Shown: positions 1-5,217 of the stretch, one piece after another
Layout of the letters: each line of letters opens with the position of its first letter
Position numbering within the stretch: position 1 is the first letter of the stretch
From: Bacteroidota bacterium
GTDB taxonomy: Bacteria > Bacteroidota > Bacteroidia > Bacteroidales > Prolixibacteraceae
Direction: 5' to 3'
Length of the DNA stretch: 6,934 bases
Assembly: GCA_030695265.1 (NCBI GenBank)
Contig: JAUYTA010000123.1
Span: 1 to 6,934, forward strand
Program-made: the position numbers and the translations under genes
Notes under the pieces: generated by a model
The model's database searches: none
What the model was told of the DNA's origin: nothing
The model's input: the letters and a program-made list of their open reading frames with translations, nothing else

Positions 1-769
1 GGTATTCACGCTGCTGCTGATCAAGTTCGGCTTTAACTTTGGTCTGAATGTCGCGTTTCAACTCAGCCATCTGCACTTCGCGTACCAGGTAGCTAATGGC
101 TTGTATGCCGCGCTCTTTAAGTTCACTTATTCCCAGCATTACCTGTTTCTCTTCAACTTTCAGATCGGCATTTGAGCAGATATAATTTATCAGGAACGTT
201 GAGTTCTCGATGTTCTTCACTGCAAACGAAGCTTCAGGAGAAATTTGAGAGGAATACTGCGCAATTTTTATCGACAAATCTTTCAGTGAACCAACTACTG
301 CTGAAAATTCAACAGAATCATCATGCGGTTGCAGGTCGATTAACGGGTTCACTTTTGCTTTGAGATAGGGAAATTCCTGTGTATATTCCTGAATTTCAAA
401 CCTCTTTTTTCCCTGAATAATAACCGATGTTGTACCATCGGGCATTTCCAGGATTTTCAATATTTGTGCAATTGTTCCTATTTCATAGAGATCTGCCTGA
501 CCGGGATCGTCAATACTTCCGTCTTTTTGTGCAACGGTTCCGATCAATCGGTTTCCGCGGTAAACTTCCTGAATTAATTGCAATGATTTCTGCCTTCCAA
601 CACTGATAGGCAAAACCACTCCGGGAAACATAACAGTATTCCGCAATGGCAAAATTGGCAAAATGTCAGGAAACTCAACATTGGTTAATTCCGACTCATC
701 CCCATCAGCTAAAATCGGAATGAAATCAGCATCATCGTCCATCAGGCCTGAAAATAATATATTCTGCAT
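1..769 (-). CDS. lon: Lon protease (endopeptidase La), N-terminal part; gene runs off the window
   Basis: Lon is a cytoplasmic ATP-dependent serine protease that degrades misfolded and regulatory proteins. The reading frame is open from an ATG at 769 down to base 2, giving 256 residues of a protein that is usually about 800 long; the AAA+ and protease domains lie outside the window. After an acidic leader (residues 11-33, many D and E) comes the typical start of the Lon substrate-binding domain, LPILPLRNTVMFPGVVLPI (residues 37-55), then GR (58-59). The domain continues with IGTVAQKDG (76-84) and YEIGTIAQILKILEMPDG (95-112). From about residue 205 the sequence becomes charged and helical (LKVEEKQVMLGISELKERG), as in the long helices leading to the ATPase domain. 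No other ATG fits better; one at residue 10 would trim the leader only. The leader before the ATG is A-rich with no clear ribosome binding site, normal for this phylum. The family call is secure. Confidence 0.95.
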   Translation of the reverse strand, partial: MQNILFSGLMDDDADFIPILADGDESELTNVEFPDILPILPLRNTVMFPGVVLPISVGRQKSLQLIQEVYRGNRLIGTVAQKDGSIDDPGQADLYEIGTIAQILKILEMPDGTTSVIIQGKKRFEIQEYTQEFPYLKAKVNPLIDLQPHDDSVEFSAVVGSLKDLSIKIAQYSSQISPEASFAVKNIENSTFLINYICSNADLKVEEKQVMLGISELKERGIQAISYLVREVQMAELKRDIQTKVKAELDQQQREY

Positions 770-805
770 AATTTGATTTTTCTCGTTCTATAAAAATTCG
801 TACAG

Positions 806-838
806 TGTCACATGACATACTGACCGTTTACAGTCAGT
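806..838. promoter_or_regulatory. Cluster of TGTCA/TGACA half-sites upstream of lon (candidate operator)
   Basis: Two inverted repeats lie side by side, 37 to 69 bases before the lon start. The first is TGTCA-CA-TGACA (806-817). The second is ACTGAC, an 8-base spacer, then GTCAGT (819-824 and 833-838). All four arms share the core TGAC or its complement, which suggests a binding site for a dimeric regulator. No convincing TAnnTTTG box is visible here; the nearest candidate on the minus strand is TATTTT just upstream of the repeats. Because lon is commonly a stress gene, a heat- or stress-response operator is a reasonable guess, but it is inference only. Confidence 0.4.
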
Positions 839-911
839 TTAAAATAGCAGTGCAGATTTTTGCAATAGCCATGCCAAAGCGTTGTGTCTTGCTAAGGTCT
901 TAAAAGATGAC

Positions 912-943
912 AAAAAAAAAGCTTCGCGTTGGCGAAGCTTTTT
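912..943 (-). terminator. Rho-independent terminator of the L31 gene
   Basis: The stem GCTTCGC/GCGAAGC (921-927 with 932-938) has a 4-base loop (928-931) and is extended by five A-T pairs. On the minus strand it is followed by nine T residues (complement of 912-920). It starts 20 bases after the L31 stop codon and separates that gene from lon. Confidence 0.9.
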
Positions 944-963
944 GAATATTTTCATGTACAGAA

Positions 964-1227
964 TTATTTTTTTCTGTTTTCCATGTGTTTTGAATATCTG
1001 GTATTGAATTTATCAACACGCCCTGCAGTATCAACAAGTTTCATTTTTCCGGTATAGAACGGATGCGATGAGCTTGAAATTTCAAGTTTTACAACCGGGT
1101 ATTCAACTCCGTCAACAACTTCTGTTTCTTTGGTTTTAACAGTTGATTTGGTAATAAAAACATGACCGTCTGACATATCTTTGAATGCAACAGTACGGTA
1201 ATTTTCTGGATGTATCCCTTTTCTCAT
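964..1227 (-). CDS. rpmE2: 50S ribosomal protein L31, type B (zinc-free form)
   Basis: This is a structural protein of the large ribosomal subunit, sitting at the bridge between subunits. The 87-residue product begins [11 protein letters not shown] and contains [23 protein letters not shown] and a C-terminal [12 protein letters not shown], all hallmarks of the L31 type B family. There is no cysteine anywhere, so the zinc-binding CxxC pairs of the type A form are absent; type B proteins work without zinc. The frame is open further, to an ATG at 1290, but I chose the ATG at 1227. Homologues start at M-(K/R)-KGIHP, and a perfect promoter (1261-1291) lies inside the longer frame, so a message starting there could not encode the extra 21 residues. 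A weak AAGAGAA lies just upstream of the start. The gene has its own promoter and terminator, so it is probably a single-gene unit. Confidence 0.95.
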   Translation of the reverse strand: MRKGIHPENYRTVAFKDMSDGHVFITKSTVKTKETEVVDGVEYPVVKLEISSSSHPFYTGKMKLVDTAGRVDKFNTRYSKHMENRKK

Positions 1228-1260
1228 TTTGATTCTCTTTACATTATTTTTATCGGCTGG

Positions 1261-1291
1261 CAAAGTTACATACAAGAATGTAATTTCCAAA
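1261..1291 (-). promoter_or_regulatory. Bacteroidota-type promoter of the L31 gene
   Basis: On the minus strand TTTG (1291-1288) is followed by exactly 19 bases and then TAACTTTG (1268-1261), a perfect match to the TTTG-N19-TAnnTTTG form of the primary sigma factor in this phylum. The expected transcription start, near 1254, leaves a leader of about 27 bases before the ATG at 1227. Confidence 0.85.
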
Positions 1292-1323
1292 TAATTCAGT
1301 TCAATAATTCCTTATTTTTTAAT

Positions 1324-2493
1324 TTATTCATCTAAGCCAATAATAGGAATCCTTTTAAACGGTTTACTACGGTCAAAAAGGTATCGCATTGTGTAGTGCG
1401 TTTTTACATGAACACCGCCAACCGACTTGTAAAGCGCAATAATTTTCGGATTAAAGTCGCCTGCCCACGACATTTCGACTTCCTTGTATTCCGGTTTGTG
1501 TTTCATAAATTTATCCTGATGCCAGAAAATTGCCGATTCGATGCCCGATTTCTGATATTTGGGTGTCACTCCCATGATCAAAATACGGGTGCGCGTCATT
1601 ACTTTTGTGCGTTTGTAATACAGAAATTTCAGGATATTGATGAAATTCAGTTTGCCATTCAGCTTTTTCAGGATTTGATTGATATCAGGAATCATCACGA
1701 ACAATGCAATCGGGACGCCATCGTGATAGGCATACCAAACCATTTCAGGATCGATAATGGATTTTGCTGTTTTTATGAAATCGCGGATTTCATCTTTGTC
1801 GAGTGGCTGAAAATGTTCGTGAAAACGCCAGGCTTCGTCGTAGATATAGCAAAAGTCAACGATAAATTTTTCGATTTTATCAAACGATAAATGTTCGAAG
1901 GTATATCCCGGTTTTTTTGCCACCCATTCTGCAATTTTCCAGAAACGCTCCGAAAAAGGTTTGCTGTAATCCAAATGATAACTGTATTGTTCAAAATATA
2001 CTTCAAAGCCATATTGCCTGAACAGGTCGACGTAATAAGGCGGATTGTATGGCATTCCAAATCCCTGGTGCATAAATCCATCGGCCAGCAATCCCCAGTT
2101 CATGTAGTTTTCGCCGAAATTAACCGGACCGTCCATTGCTTCTATTTCATGTTTCTTCAGCCATTCGCGTGCTGCATCGAACAACATTTTTGCGGCTTCG
2201 AAATCATTTACACATTCAAAAAAGCCGCATCCACCCGTTGGCTGTTCAAAAGTGTGTACTTTCTTCAGGTTAAAAAAAGCGCCTATTCGCCCCAGCAGTC
2301 GCCCTTTTTCATCCTTTAAAATAAAACGAATTGCGTCTCCGGTTTTGAATGATGGATTTTTTTCAGGTGTAAATACATCTTCAACCATTCCGTGCAGCGG
2401 ACAAGGCCAATTGGGATCGTTTTTATAGATGAGGTGCGGAACCTCGTGAAATTGCTTTCTGGTTTGTTTATCAGTGACTTCTATGATTTGCAT
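1324..2493 (-). CDS. GNAT-fold protein of the YghO / bacterial ceramide synthase-like family (paralogue 1)
   Basis: This 389-residue, probably cytosolic protein has no signal peptide or clear membrane segment. I recognise the family, not a proven function. It resembles large YghO-type acyltransferase-fold proteins, a group I recall as including the Caulobacter bacterial ceramide synthase, which acylates a sphingoid base. Many Bacteroidota make sphingolipids, so such a role is plausible, but it is inference. Motifs shared with the neighbouring paralogue are LIYKND (21-26), GFFEC (90-94), AMDGPVNFGEN (119-129), NWGLL (132-136), QGFGM (143-147), YNPPYY (149-154), RFWKIAEWVAKK (183-194), MIPD and NQILK (267-276), MTRTRILIMGVTPK (299-312), GIES (317-320), GDFNPK (345-350) and RYLFDR (370-375). 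The RILIMGV strand followed by PKYQKSGI sits where GNAT enzymes bind the acyl-CoA pyrophosphate, with a loop unlike the usual RxxGxG/A. It follows its paralogue by 77 bases. Between them lie only a weak 5-bp hairpin and an imperfect -7 box (TAAATTGA, 2520-2513), so the two genes may be co-transcribed. Confidence 0.7.
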   Translation of the reverse strand: MQIIEVTDKQTRKQFHEVPHLIYKNDPNWPCPLHGMVEDVFTPEKNPSFKTGDAIRFILKDEKGRLLGRIGAFFNLKKVHTFEQPTGGCGFFECVNDFEAAKMLFDAAREWLKKHEIEAMDGPVNFGENYMNWGLLADGFMHQGFGMPYNPPYYVDLFRQYGFEVYFEQYSYHLDYSKPFSERFWKIAEWVAKKPGYTFEHLSFDKIEKFIVDFCYIYDEAWRFHEHFQPLDKDEIRDFIKTAKSIIDPEMVWYAYHDGVPIALFVMIPDINQILKKLNGKLNFINILKFLYYKRTKVMTRTRILIMGVTPKYQKSGIESAIFWHQDKFMKHKPEYKEVEMSWAGDFNPKIIALYKSVGGVHVKTHYTMRYLFDRSKPFKRIPIIGLDE

Positions 2494-2570
2494 GGCATTT
2501 TTGATTTTGTGTTCAATTTACGATATATCAAGCTTCAATTAATAAGCTAAAATGCTGATTTGATAATGCC

Positions 2571-3734
2571 TTATTCAATGATTGGAAGCCGTTCGAAAGG
2601 TTTATTCCGATCGAACAAATAACGCAATGTTTCATGAGTTTTGGCGTATTTACTTCCAACAGAATCAAAAAGCTTTATCATTTTCGGATTAAAATCGCCT
2701 ACCCAACTCAGCTCCACTTCTTTGTACCATGATTTTTTCAGCATCACCTGCCGGAGTTGCCAGAAAATGCCAGATTCAATCCCGGTTCCCTGAAATTTGG
2801 GTATAACGCCCATTACCAATATCCTGCAACGGGTCATTGTTTTGGTTTTTCTCAGGTATAAAAGTTTCAATACATTTATCAGATTCAATTTCCCGCTTTT
2901 CAGATGTTTTAAAATCTGGTTCATGTCCGGAATCATCATGAAAAATGCAATTGGTTCCTCCTTATAATAAACATACCAGATGAATTCTTCTTCGAGCAAT
3001 ATTTTGGCATCTTTGATCAGCGTTTGCAGATCTTTTCGGTCGATAGGCTTATAATTGGTATGTTTTCCCCACGCATTTTGATGGATGATTAGAAAATCGT
3101 CGATGCATCGGTCCTGCTCTTTGAATGAAAAGGTTTTGTAATGAAAATCTTTCTTTTTGGCGACCCATTCAGCAATTTTCCAAAACCGGTCGGGCAAATC
3201 GGGACTGGTAATATCTAAATGAAAACTGAATTGCTGGTAGTAAGTTTGAAATCCATATTTTTCGAAAAGCTGTTTGTAATAAGGCGGATTGTACTGCATT
3301 CCGAAACCCTGTTGCTGAAATCCATCGACCAGCAAACCCCAGTTAAAAAAGTTTTCGCCAAAATTTACAGGTCCGTCCATTGCTGTGAAACCTTCATTTT
3401 TCAGCCAATCACGGGCTGTATCGAAAAGAAGACACGCTGCTTCATCATTGTCGAAACATTCAAAAAAACCAATAAATCCAACCTGTTCGCTACCTTCCTC
3501 TATTTTACTGCGATCGTAAAATGAAGCGATTCGGCCATGTGTTTTATCTCCATCTATTACCAACCAACGGCGTGCATCTCCCTGCAGAAACCCAGTATTC
3601 TTCTGAGGATCAAAAATGTTCTCAATCATTATCCTCAAGGGAGGAACCCAATTCTGATCGTTCTTATAAATAAGTATTGGCAGCTCATGGAATGCGGCAA
3701 TTGTATTTTTATCTGCAACCTGAATTATTTCCAT
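2571..3734 (-). CDS. GNAT-fold protein of the YghO / bacterial ceramide synthase-like family (paralogue 2)
   Basis: This 387-residue protein is homologous along its whole length to the next gene downstream (1324-2493); by eye a little over half the residues are identical. The best-kept blocks are AMDGPVNFGEN (118-128), QGFGM and YNPPYY (142-153), RFWKIAEWVAKK (183-194), MIPD and NQILK (267-276), MTRCRILVMGV (300-310), GIES (318-321), GDFNPK (346-351) and RYLFDR (371-376). The last third matches the GNAT fold: the RILVMGV strand, the PKFQGTGIE loop and the VELSWVGDFNPK strand. The segments between these blocks differ, for example residues 60-88 and 195-250. This fits two copies kept for different substrates rather than a recent duplication. 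It probably has its own promoter (3764-3793) just after the terminator of the toxin operon, and may also drive the downstream copy. The function is unproven; acyl transfer in lipid or sphingolipid synthesis is my preferred guess. Confidence 0.7.
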   Translation of the reverse strand: MEIIQVADKNTIAAFHELPILIYKNDQNWVPPLRIMIENIFDPQKNTGFLQGDARRWLVIDGDKTHGRIASFYDRSKIEEGSEQVGFIGFFECFDNDEAACLLFDTARDWLKNEGFTAMDGPVNFGENFFNWGLLVDGFQQQGFGMQYNPPYYKQLFEKYGFQTYYQQFSFHLDITSPDLPDRFWKIAEWVAKKKDFHYKTFSFKEQDRCIDDFLIIHQNAWGKHTNYKPIDRKDLQTLIKDAKILLEEEFIWYVYYKEEPIAFFMMIPDMNQILKHLKSGKLNLINVLKLLYLRKTKTMTRCRILVMGVIPKFQGTGIESGIFWQLRQVMLKKSWYKEVELSWVGDFNPKMIKLFDSVGSKYAKTHETLRYLFDRNKPFERLPIIE

Positions 3735-3763
3735 AAAACGCTCCTGCTTTTTGTTTGTCAGGC

Positions 3764-3793
3764 CGAAAGTAGTATTAATAGGTCGAAAACAAA
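3764..3793 (-). promoter_or_regulatory. Candidate promoter of the GNAT-family gene pair
   Basis: On the minus strand TTTG (3793-3790) is followed by 18 bases and TACTTTCG (3771-3764), one base away from TAnnTTTG. It lies 30 bases before the ATG at 3734. Its -33 box overlaps the T-run of the preceding terminator. Confidence 0.45.
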
Positions 3794-3815
3794 AACAGGG
3801 ACCGAAGTCCCTGTT
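3785..3815 (-). terminator. UUCG-capped terminator of the toxin-antitoxin operon
   Basis: On the minus strand a perfect 9-bp stem, AACAGGGAC/GTCCCTGTT (3815-3807 with 3802-3794), closes a TTCG loop through a C-G pair, the exceptionally stable cUUCGg tetraloop. It is followed by TTTGTTTT. It begins 13 bases after the toxin stop codon. Confidence 0.88.
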
Positions 3816-3828
3816 AAATATTTAGCAG

Positions 3829-4296
3829 CTATAAATTGTCTTTCGAAACCCGCTTGTCGAATATAAATGGTTTGGTGCTGATCACTTTGCAAAATTTTAT
3901 TTCCGGGTGAAGAGGGTTTAAAATGATATTGTGTTCATCGGGAATAATCACTGAAGGTACTTTGAGCGCTAAGAATTCTTTCCCTTGCAAAAAGTATGTG
4001 CCGTAAATAACTGTTTCATTTGCAAATGGAAAGCTGTCCCATCTCTTCACCAAAATTTTTTGCGGAACTGTTTGAATTTCTATCCCGTCAGGAATCTCAA
4101 TTTTAACAAGTAGCAGATTATTTGGGAGATTCTCAAAGCTTGCTATATGAACAATCTTTTCCCACGCTGCCAAAGAGGCATGTTCAGAAGTGTAGATAAC
4201 TAAATTGCCTTTTTTGTGCCACCTTCCGGGACCAAAAAGTCCGCCCATTCCATCCAATGCGGAGTGTTCTTTTTTTGCAATCCGGTAAACAAACAT
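3829..4296 (-). CDS. RES-domain toxin of a Xre-RES toxin-antitoxin pair
   Basis: This 155-residue protein is essentially one RES domain. Proteins of this family act in the cytoplasm on NAD+: MbcT-type and related members degrade it, while ParT uses it to ADP-ribosylate a host enzyme. The conserved pocket residues can be picked out: R25 in GPGRWH, Y35 in VIYTSE, E46 in LAAWE and S115 in KVPSVIIPDE. The spacings R to Y (10) and Y to E (11) match those I recall for characterised RES toxins. The tail NIILNPLHPE (123-132) is also typical. All catalytic positions are present, so the toxin looks intact. Its ATG overlaps the antitoxin stop by one base (TGATG), which implies translational coupling and shared control by the promoter upstream of the antitoxin. 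The choice between NAD+ hydrolysis and ADP-ribosylation cannot be made from sequence. Confidence 0.9.
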   Translation of the reverse strand: MFVYRIAKKEHSALDGMGGLFGPGRWHKKGNLVIYTSEHASLAAWEKIVHIASFENLPNNLLLVKIEIPDGIEIQTVPQKILVKRWDSFPFANETVIYGTYFLQGKEFLALKVPSVIIPDEHNIILNPLHPEIKFCKVISTKPFIFDKRVSKDNL

Positions 4297-4682
4297 CAGG
4301 CTGAGAATCCGTATTCAATGGCATTCAATTCATCCAGAACAAGCTGTATTCCTGAAAATGTATCGAGGTATGAAACAGGCTTTTCCCCACCCATTGCGGG
4401 ATTTACTGAATTCAACCAATTATGGAATTTGTCCCGGTTACCGAAGGTATCAATTCCTGATTTGAAGAGTTTTGCAATGTACAAAGCTCGTTCCGAAGGT
4501 CCAGGCGCAATAAGTTGTGACAATTCCTTCTCCTGAATAGACCGCGTTGAAATCCTTAAATACGAGCTAAGTTCTTTCAATGTTAATCCGGATTCACGGG
4601 CAATTGACAAAAGCATGGATTTTTGAATGCCTTTTCTTGCTCCGGTCAGGAAATCTTTTTCTGAAATTTCAAGTGCTTTCAT
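4296..4682 (-). CDS. Xre/MbcA/ParS-type antitoxin (DUF2384)
   Basis: This 128-residue partner of the RES toxin should neutralise it by inserting its C-terminus into the toxin pocket, and should repress its own operon. A helix-turn-helix of Xre type lies at about residues 24-52 (LLSIARESGLTLKELSSYLR, then ISTRSIQ). The C-terminal toxin-binding domain (about 75-126) shows the family signature: FHNWLNSVNPAMGG (86-99), KPVSYLDT (101-108), G111 and the terminal EYG (123-125). The start at 4682 gives the usual length and puts the ATG about 16 bases after the expected transcription start. The antitoxin precedes the toxin, the usual order for this family. It is intact and probably functional. Confidence 0.9.
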   Translation of the reverse strand: MKALEISEKDFLTGARKGIQKSMLLSIARESGLTLKELSSYLRISTRSIQEKELSQLIAPGPSERALYIAKLFKSGIDTFGNRDKFHNWLNSVNPAMGGEKPVSYLDTFSGIQLVLDELNAIEYGFSA

Positions 4683-4691
4683 ATCAAATCG

Positions 4692-4734
4692 GAATTTATT
4701 CGCTCAAATATACGAATAAATTCAGTTTCTGAAT
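4692..4734 (-). promoter_or_regulatory. Promoter and overlapping operators of the Xre-RES operon
   Basis: A perfect inverted repeat with 11-base arms, GAATTTATTCG (4692-4702) and CGAATAAATTC (4713-4723), is separated by 10 bases, so the half-sites are 21 bp apart, two helical turns. The spacer on the minus strand contains a perfect -7 box, TATATTTG (4712-4705); the -33 region is poor. A second palindrome, ATTCAG-TTT-CTGAAT (4720-4734), overlaps the outer arm and covers the -33 region. Antitoxin bound here would block RNA polymerase directly, giving the autoregulation typical of such operons. Assigning the Xre antitoxin as the binder is inference. Confidence 0.75.
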
Positions 4735-4952
4735 AACTCATCAACTTTTCTGTAAAAATCTGTTGCTTCACCAAGGTATTTACCCACAATTAAACCTTCC
4801 GGATTAATAATTATTTTGGTTGGATAACCTTCAATTCCATAGGTTGTTGGCAATTTTTCATCTTCGTTCAGCAGGTTTACCCAGTTCATCCGGTACTTTT
4901 CAATTGCAGCTTTCCATCGACTTTCGGAATCGCGGCATGCGATGCTGACAAA
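4722..4952 (-). pseudogene. TlpA-like thiol-disulfide oxidoreductase, C-terminal remnant
   Basis: An open stretch of 76 codons ends in TGA at 4722 and begins directly after an in-frame TAA (4953-4955). It reads as the C-terminal half of a periplasmic thioredoxin-fold protein of the TlpA type. FVSIACRDSESRWKAAIEKY (1-20) is the strand and helix after the active site, and NWVNLL (23-28) follows. GIEGYPTKIIINPEGLIVGK (39-58) contains the cis-proline loop (P44) and the following beta strands, and a final helix ends in DELFRN. The CxxC active site, the preceding strands and any signal peptide are missing, and no suitable start codon remains, so the gene is dead. The homology stops exactly where the RAYT-bearing segment begins, which points to loss by insertion and deletion. 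Its last codons overlap the operator of the toxin-antitoxin operon. Confidence 0.8.
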
Positions 4953-4985
4953 TTAAACACGTTGAATTTATAAAATATCCGCGTA

Positions 4986-5016
4986 TTTGTAGCTATTTAT
5001 TTAATTCCTATTTTTG
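4986..5016 (+). promoter_or_regulatory. Plus-strand Bacteroidota-type promoter firing towards the RAYT gene
   Basis: TTTG (4986-4989) is followed by exactly 19 bases and TATTTTTG (5009-5016), a perfect match to the TTTG-N19-TAnnTTTG form. The expected start is near 5023. The transcript would pass through hairpin H1 (5053-5096) before reaching the RAYT gene at 5218. The remainder of 4953-5040 holds no recognisable gene. Confidence 0.65.
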
Positions 5017-5052
5017 AACTGTTGTAGCAATACAAATCATTTGACAATGATT

Positions 5053-5096
5053 AAAGCTGCCGGCAATGGAGACGCACCAAAGCCGGCGGCTTTTTT
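5053..5096 (+). repeat. Hairpin repeat H1 (GACGCACCA-loop family), terminator-like on the plus strand
   Basis: A 12-bp stem with one wobble pair, AAAGCTGCCGGC/GCCGGCGGCTTT (5053-5064 with 5082-5093), holds a 17-base loop and ends in six T residues on the plus strand. The loop contains AGACGCACCA, which recurs in the loop of H2 on the far side of the RAYT cassette. As a terminator it could stop the transcript from the promoter at 4986-5016 after about 75 bases. No plus-strand gene precedes it, so it is either an attenuator, the end of a small RNA, or simply a mobile repeat. Confidence 0.7.
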
Positions 5097-5108
5097 AAAG
5101 TCCAAGCA

Positions 5109-5141
5109 ATTCCGAGTCCGACTTGAAGTCGGGCCCGGAAT
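5109..5141 (+). repeat. REP-like palindrome R1, upstream of RAYT
   Basis: This 33-base imperfect palindrome is built as ATTCCG-AGT-CCGACTT-G-AAGTCGG-GCC-CGGAAT: 6-bp outer stem, 3x3 internal loop, 7-bp inner stem and 1-base tip. The unequal internal loop (AGT left, GCC right) gives it a direction, here called forward. It is the best-paired member of the family. Confidence 0.85.
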
Positions 5142-5155
5142 TTAAATCCGGTTGA

Positions 5156-5188
5156 AGTCCGAGCGCGACTTAAAGTCGCAACCGGACT
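5156..5188 (+). repeat. REP-like palindrome R2, upstream of RAYT
   Basis: It has the same 33-base plan as R1: AGTCCG-AGC-GCGACTT-A-AAGTCGC-AAC-CGGACT. Both stems pair perfectly although both differ from R1 (outer AGTCCG/CGGACT, inner GCG/CGC), so the changes are compensatory. An alternative outer stem, CCGGTTG/CAACCGG (5148-5154 with 5179-5185), overlaps it. It is forward in orientation and 14 bases after R1. Confidence 0.85.
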
Positions 5189-5217
5189 ATTAAAGACAAA
5201 ATCACAAAATATCTGAT

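Noticed and set aside
172..363. Plus-strand frame of 63 codons opposite lon.
   Set aside because: It lies wholly inside the conserved Lon domain on the other strand and shows no protein-like features.
1396..2319. Plus-strand frames of 164 and 142 codons opposite the first GNAT-family gene.
   Set aside because: They are antisense shadows of a clearly conserved coding sequence and their translations resemble no protein family.
2531..2548. Hairpin AGCTT-N8-AAGCT between the two GNAT-family genes as a terminator.
   Set aside because: The stem has only five pairs and no T-run follows on the minus strand.
5047..5145. A 32-codon reading frame through H1 and R1 (begins MIKAAGNGDAPKP).
   Set aside because: Its sequence is fully explained by the H1 and R1 hairpins, it has no ribosome binding site, and the matching stretch in H2 does not keep the frame or the peptide.
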